NCBI RefSeq assembly: GCF_900107155.1
Contig: NZ_FNOX01000008.1
Location: forward strand, 329,260-393,259
Length of the DNA stretch: 64,000 nt
Direction: 5' to 3'
Source of the DNA: Pseudomonas salomonii
Lineage (GTDB): Bacteria > Pseudomonadota > Gammaproteobacteria > Pseudomonadales > Pseudomonadaceae
Both the position numbers and the translations under genes were made by a program. The notes below the pieces were generated by a model, which saw nothing but the letters and a program-made list of their open reading frames with translations, had not been told where the DNA came from and made no database searches. Below, one piece after another: positions 62,327 to 64,000 of the stretch. Position 1 is the first letter of the stretch; the number at the start of each line of letters is the position of its first letter.

Positions 62327-62387
62327 GGTGATCAGTTACAGATGTGCTAACTGACACTTCGCTTTCGCGAGCAGGCCCGCTCCCACA
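62327..62387. repeat. Truncated REPIN (one arm only)
   Basis: Spacer plus right arm (GCTTTCGCGAGCAGGCCCGC at 62361-62380, ending CCCACA at 62387); the left REP arm is missing. The spacer is the complement of that in the REPIN at 60368-60456, so it is a decayed member of the same family. Confidence 0.8.
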
Positions 62388-62405
62388 TTGGTTTTGTGCT
62401 GCCGC

Positions 62406-62894
62406 TTAGATACTTGCGATCAATGGAGCGCCAAAAGACTCACGCAGAAAGCCCGGTGCGATATAGCGCTCGTAATGCGCCTCGGACAGCAGGAAAAACT
62501 CGCGGTCAATCGCATCACGCAAATCCGCCAGGTGACGCTCGCGAAACTCCGGCAGCAGCGCCAGCCCATACGCATCCAGTTTGGAAATCACCCGCGCGCC
62601 CCGGGCAATCAGCTGGTACGCCCAGCAGTACGGCGACTGGTGTGGCACAAAGCGAATTTTGCGGGTTTCAAGTTGCAGGCGCAAAAGCTGCGGGTCAAAC
62701 ACCTCAAGCTTGCTGGCCATCACCTGCACCAGCAACTGTTCCAGGCGCAGCCACACCGCCTGTTTTTCCTCGGCGTTGTAGCCATTCCATTGAATGACTT
62801 CATGGTGATAACGCTTGCAGCCCCGGCAGACCAGGTCGCCGTAAACGGTGGAGCACAGGCCGACGCAGGGCGTTTTGATGGTTTGGTTGGGCAT
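62406..62894 (-). CDS. DUF1289-domain protein
   Basis: A 162-residue soluble protein. The N-terminal DUF1289 Cys motif reads PCVGLCSTVYGDLVCRGCKR and likely binds a metal or Fe-S cluster. The remaining 120 residues are extra to the core domain. Function unknown. Start at MPNQTIKTPCVGLC (62894) follows usual homology; an ATG at 62903 is possible and neither has a clear SD. Confidence 0.85.
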   Translation of the reverse strand: MPNQTIKTPCVGLCSTVYGDLVCRGCKRYHHEVIQWNGYNAEEKQAVWLRLEQLLVQVMASKLEVFDPQLLRLQLETRKIRFVPHQSPYCWAYQLIARGARVISKLDAYGLALLPEFRERHLADLRDAIDREFFLLSEAHYERYIAPGFLRESFGAPLIASI

Positions 62895-62935
62895 AAAAGG
62901 CATTTTGCAAAGTCTGTAGAACACCACGGACCTAA

Positions 62936-63025
62936 TGTGGGAGCGGGCTTGCTCGCGAATACGGTGGATCAGTCGATGTATCTAGCGACTGACACGCCGC
63001 TTTCGCGAGCAAGCCCGCTCCCACA
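62936..63025. repeat. REPIN
   Basis: Inverted REP arms (TGTGGGAGCGGGCTTGCTCG at 62936-62955 and complement ending 63025) between the DUF1289 gene and nrdB. Confidence 0.92.
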
Positions 63026-63046
63026 GTTTTAGATCTGCTTCATAGA

Positions 63047-64000
63047 TCAATCCCAGCTCAGCGCGCCGCCGGTCTGGTACTCGATCACGCGGGTTTCGAA
63101 GAAGTTTTTCTCTTTCTTCAAGTCCATGATCTCGCTCATCCATGGGAACGGGTTAGTCGTCCCTGGGTATTCTTCTTTCAAACCAATCTGCGACAGACGA
63201 CGGTTCGCGATGAACTTCAGATAATCCTCCATCATCGCCGCATTCATCCCCAACACCCCACGCGGCATGGTATCGCGCGCATATTCAATCTCCAGCTGCG
63301 TGCCCTGCAAAATCATCTGGGTCGCTTCTTCCTTCATCTCGGCATCCCACAAATGCGGGTTTTCGATTTTGATCTGGTTGATCACATCGATACCGAAGTT
63401 CAGGTGCATCGACTCATCGCGCAGGATGTACTGGAACTGTTCGGCCACGCCGGTCATTTTGTTGCGGCGGCCCATGGACAGGATCTGGGTAAAGCCGCAG
63501 TAGAAGAAGATGCCTTCCAGCACGCAGTAGTAGGCGACCAGGTTGCGCAGCAGTTCTTTGTCGGTTTCGACGGTGCCGGTTTCGAACTTTGGATCGGAGA
63601 TCGAACGGGTGTATTTGAGGCCCCAGGCGGCCTTTTTGGCGACCGATGGAATCTCGTGGTACATGTTGAAGATCTCGCCTTCATCCATGGCCAGCGATTC
63701 GATGCAGTACTGGTAGGCGTGGGTGTGGATCGCTTCTTCGAAGGCCTGGCGCAGGATGTACTGGCGGCACTCCGGGTTGGTGATCAGGCGGTACACGGCC
63801 AGGACCAGGTTGTTGGCAACCAGCGAGTCGGCGGTGGAGAAGAAGCCGAGGTTGCGCATGACGATGCGGCGTTCGTCGTCGGTGAGGCCTTCGGGGTTTT
63901 TCCACAGGGCGATGTCGGCGGTCATGTTGACCTCTTGCGGCATCCAGTGGTTGGCGCAGCCGTCGAGGTACTTTTGCCAGGCCCAGTCGTACTTGAAGGG
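63047..64000 (-). CDS. nrdB: Ribonucleotide reductase class Ia beta subunit (5' end beyond window)
   Basis: Small subunit of aerobic ribonucleotide reductase, holding the diiron-tyrosyl radical. The frame is open to the right edge (KYDWAWQKYLDGCANHWMPQ continues upstream of any internal Met), so the N-terminus is missing; 317 codons are visible. Iron ligands are recognisable in FEEAIHTHAYQY and DESMHLNFG, and the VLEGIFFYCGF segment near the radical Tyr region. The C-terminal tail ends GGALSWD. Confidence 0.94.
   Translation of the reverse strand, partial: PFKYDWAWQKYLDGCANHWMPQEVNMTADIALWKNPEGLTDDERRIVMRNLGFFSTADSLVANNLVLAVYRLITNPECRQYILRQAFEEAIHTHAYQYCIESLAMDEGEIFNMYHEIPSVAKKAAWGLKYTRSISDPKFETGTVETDKELLRNLVAYYCVLEGIFFYCGFTQILSMGRRNKMTGVAEQFQYILRDESMHLNFGIDVINQIKIENPHLWDAEMKEEATQMILQGTQLEIEYARDTMPRGVLGMNAAMMEDYLKFIANRRLSQIGLKEEYPGTTNPFPWMSEIMDLKKEKNFFETRVIEYQTGGALSWD

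Overview
The window is about 64 kb of GC-rich chromosome from a member of the Pseudomonas fluorescens group. Three things point there: the complete mannitol/arabitol locus in the order mtlE-F-G-K-D-Y-Z with mtlR, described from P. fluorescens; a MuxABC-OpmB type efflux operon; and many copies of the fluorescent-pseudomonad REP/REPIN repeat built on GTGGGAGCGGGCTTGCTCGCGAA. No rRNA, tRNA, CRISPR array, insertion sequence or phage gene was recognised.

Layout. 1-8326 (minus): mannitol operon, from the MtlE binding protein through two permeases, an ATPase and mannitol 2-dehydrogenase to xylulose kinase and fructokinase (cut by the left edge). 8586-14531 (minus): a 1981-residue toxin-like protein lying between the operon and its activator mtlR (14852-15781). 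15853-17801: a glycosyltransferase and thiol peroxidase. 18032-27010: RND efflux operon with overlapping genes. 27271-31648: an MHYT-GGDEF-EAL protein, a short-chain dehydrogenase and a MocR-type regulator. 31707-33115: ccoG, broken by a one-base frameshift, with a perfect ANR/FNR box upstream. 33300-35060: small genes (DUF3203-like, MgtC-like, an orphan and a proline-rich peptide). 35264-42987: glgE, treS-maltokinase and glgB, the GlgE route between trehalose and alpha-glucan. 43039-49725: diguanylate cyclase, hybrid histidine kinase, CAP-domain protein, and an MFS transporter divergent from a LysR regulator. 49746-53146: a GNAT protein, an AT-rich MFS gene that looks acquired, and a TetR/quinone-reductase pair. 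53147-57687: a small Cys-motif protein with a stand-alone aroA, an AA10 LPMO without a signal peptide, a YecA-like protein and a ClC-type channel. 57880-64000: a dienoyl-CoA isomerase-like crotonase, nudC, a TauE/SafE permease, phosphatidylcholine synthase, an RNA methyltransferase-like protein, a DUF1289 protein and nrdB (cut by the right edge).

How the genes work together. The mtl genes take up mannitol, arabitol and probably glucitol, oxidise them to fructose or xylulose and phosphorylate the products; the mtlE promoter with AraC-type direct repeats and a CA-rich leader fits activation by MtlR and repression by Crc/Hfq. TreS-maltokinase, GlgE and GlgB turn trehalose into maltose-1-phosphate and branched alpha-glucan, and a sigma-22 (AlgU)-like promoter before glgE suggests envelope or osmotic stress control. 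The most unusual object is the giant toxin-like protein: tandem repeat units in its N-terminal half, a motif resembling the start of pertussis toxin S1, and a C-terminal Cys-His-Asp set typical of papain- or transglutaminase-fold toxins. Function calls rest on recognised motifs and gene order only; no database search was run.
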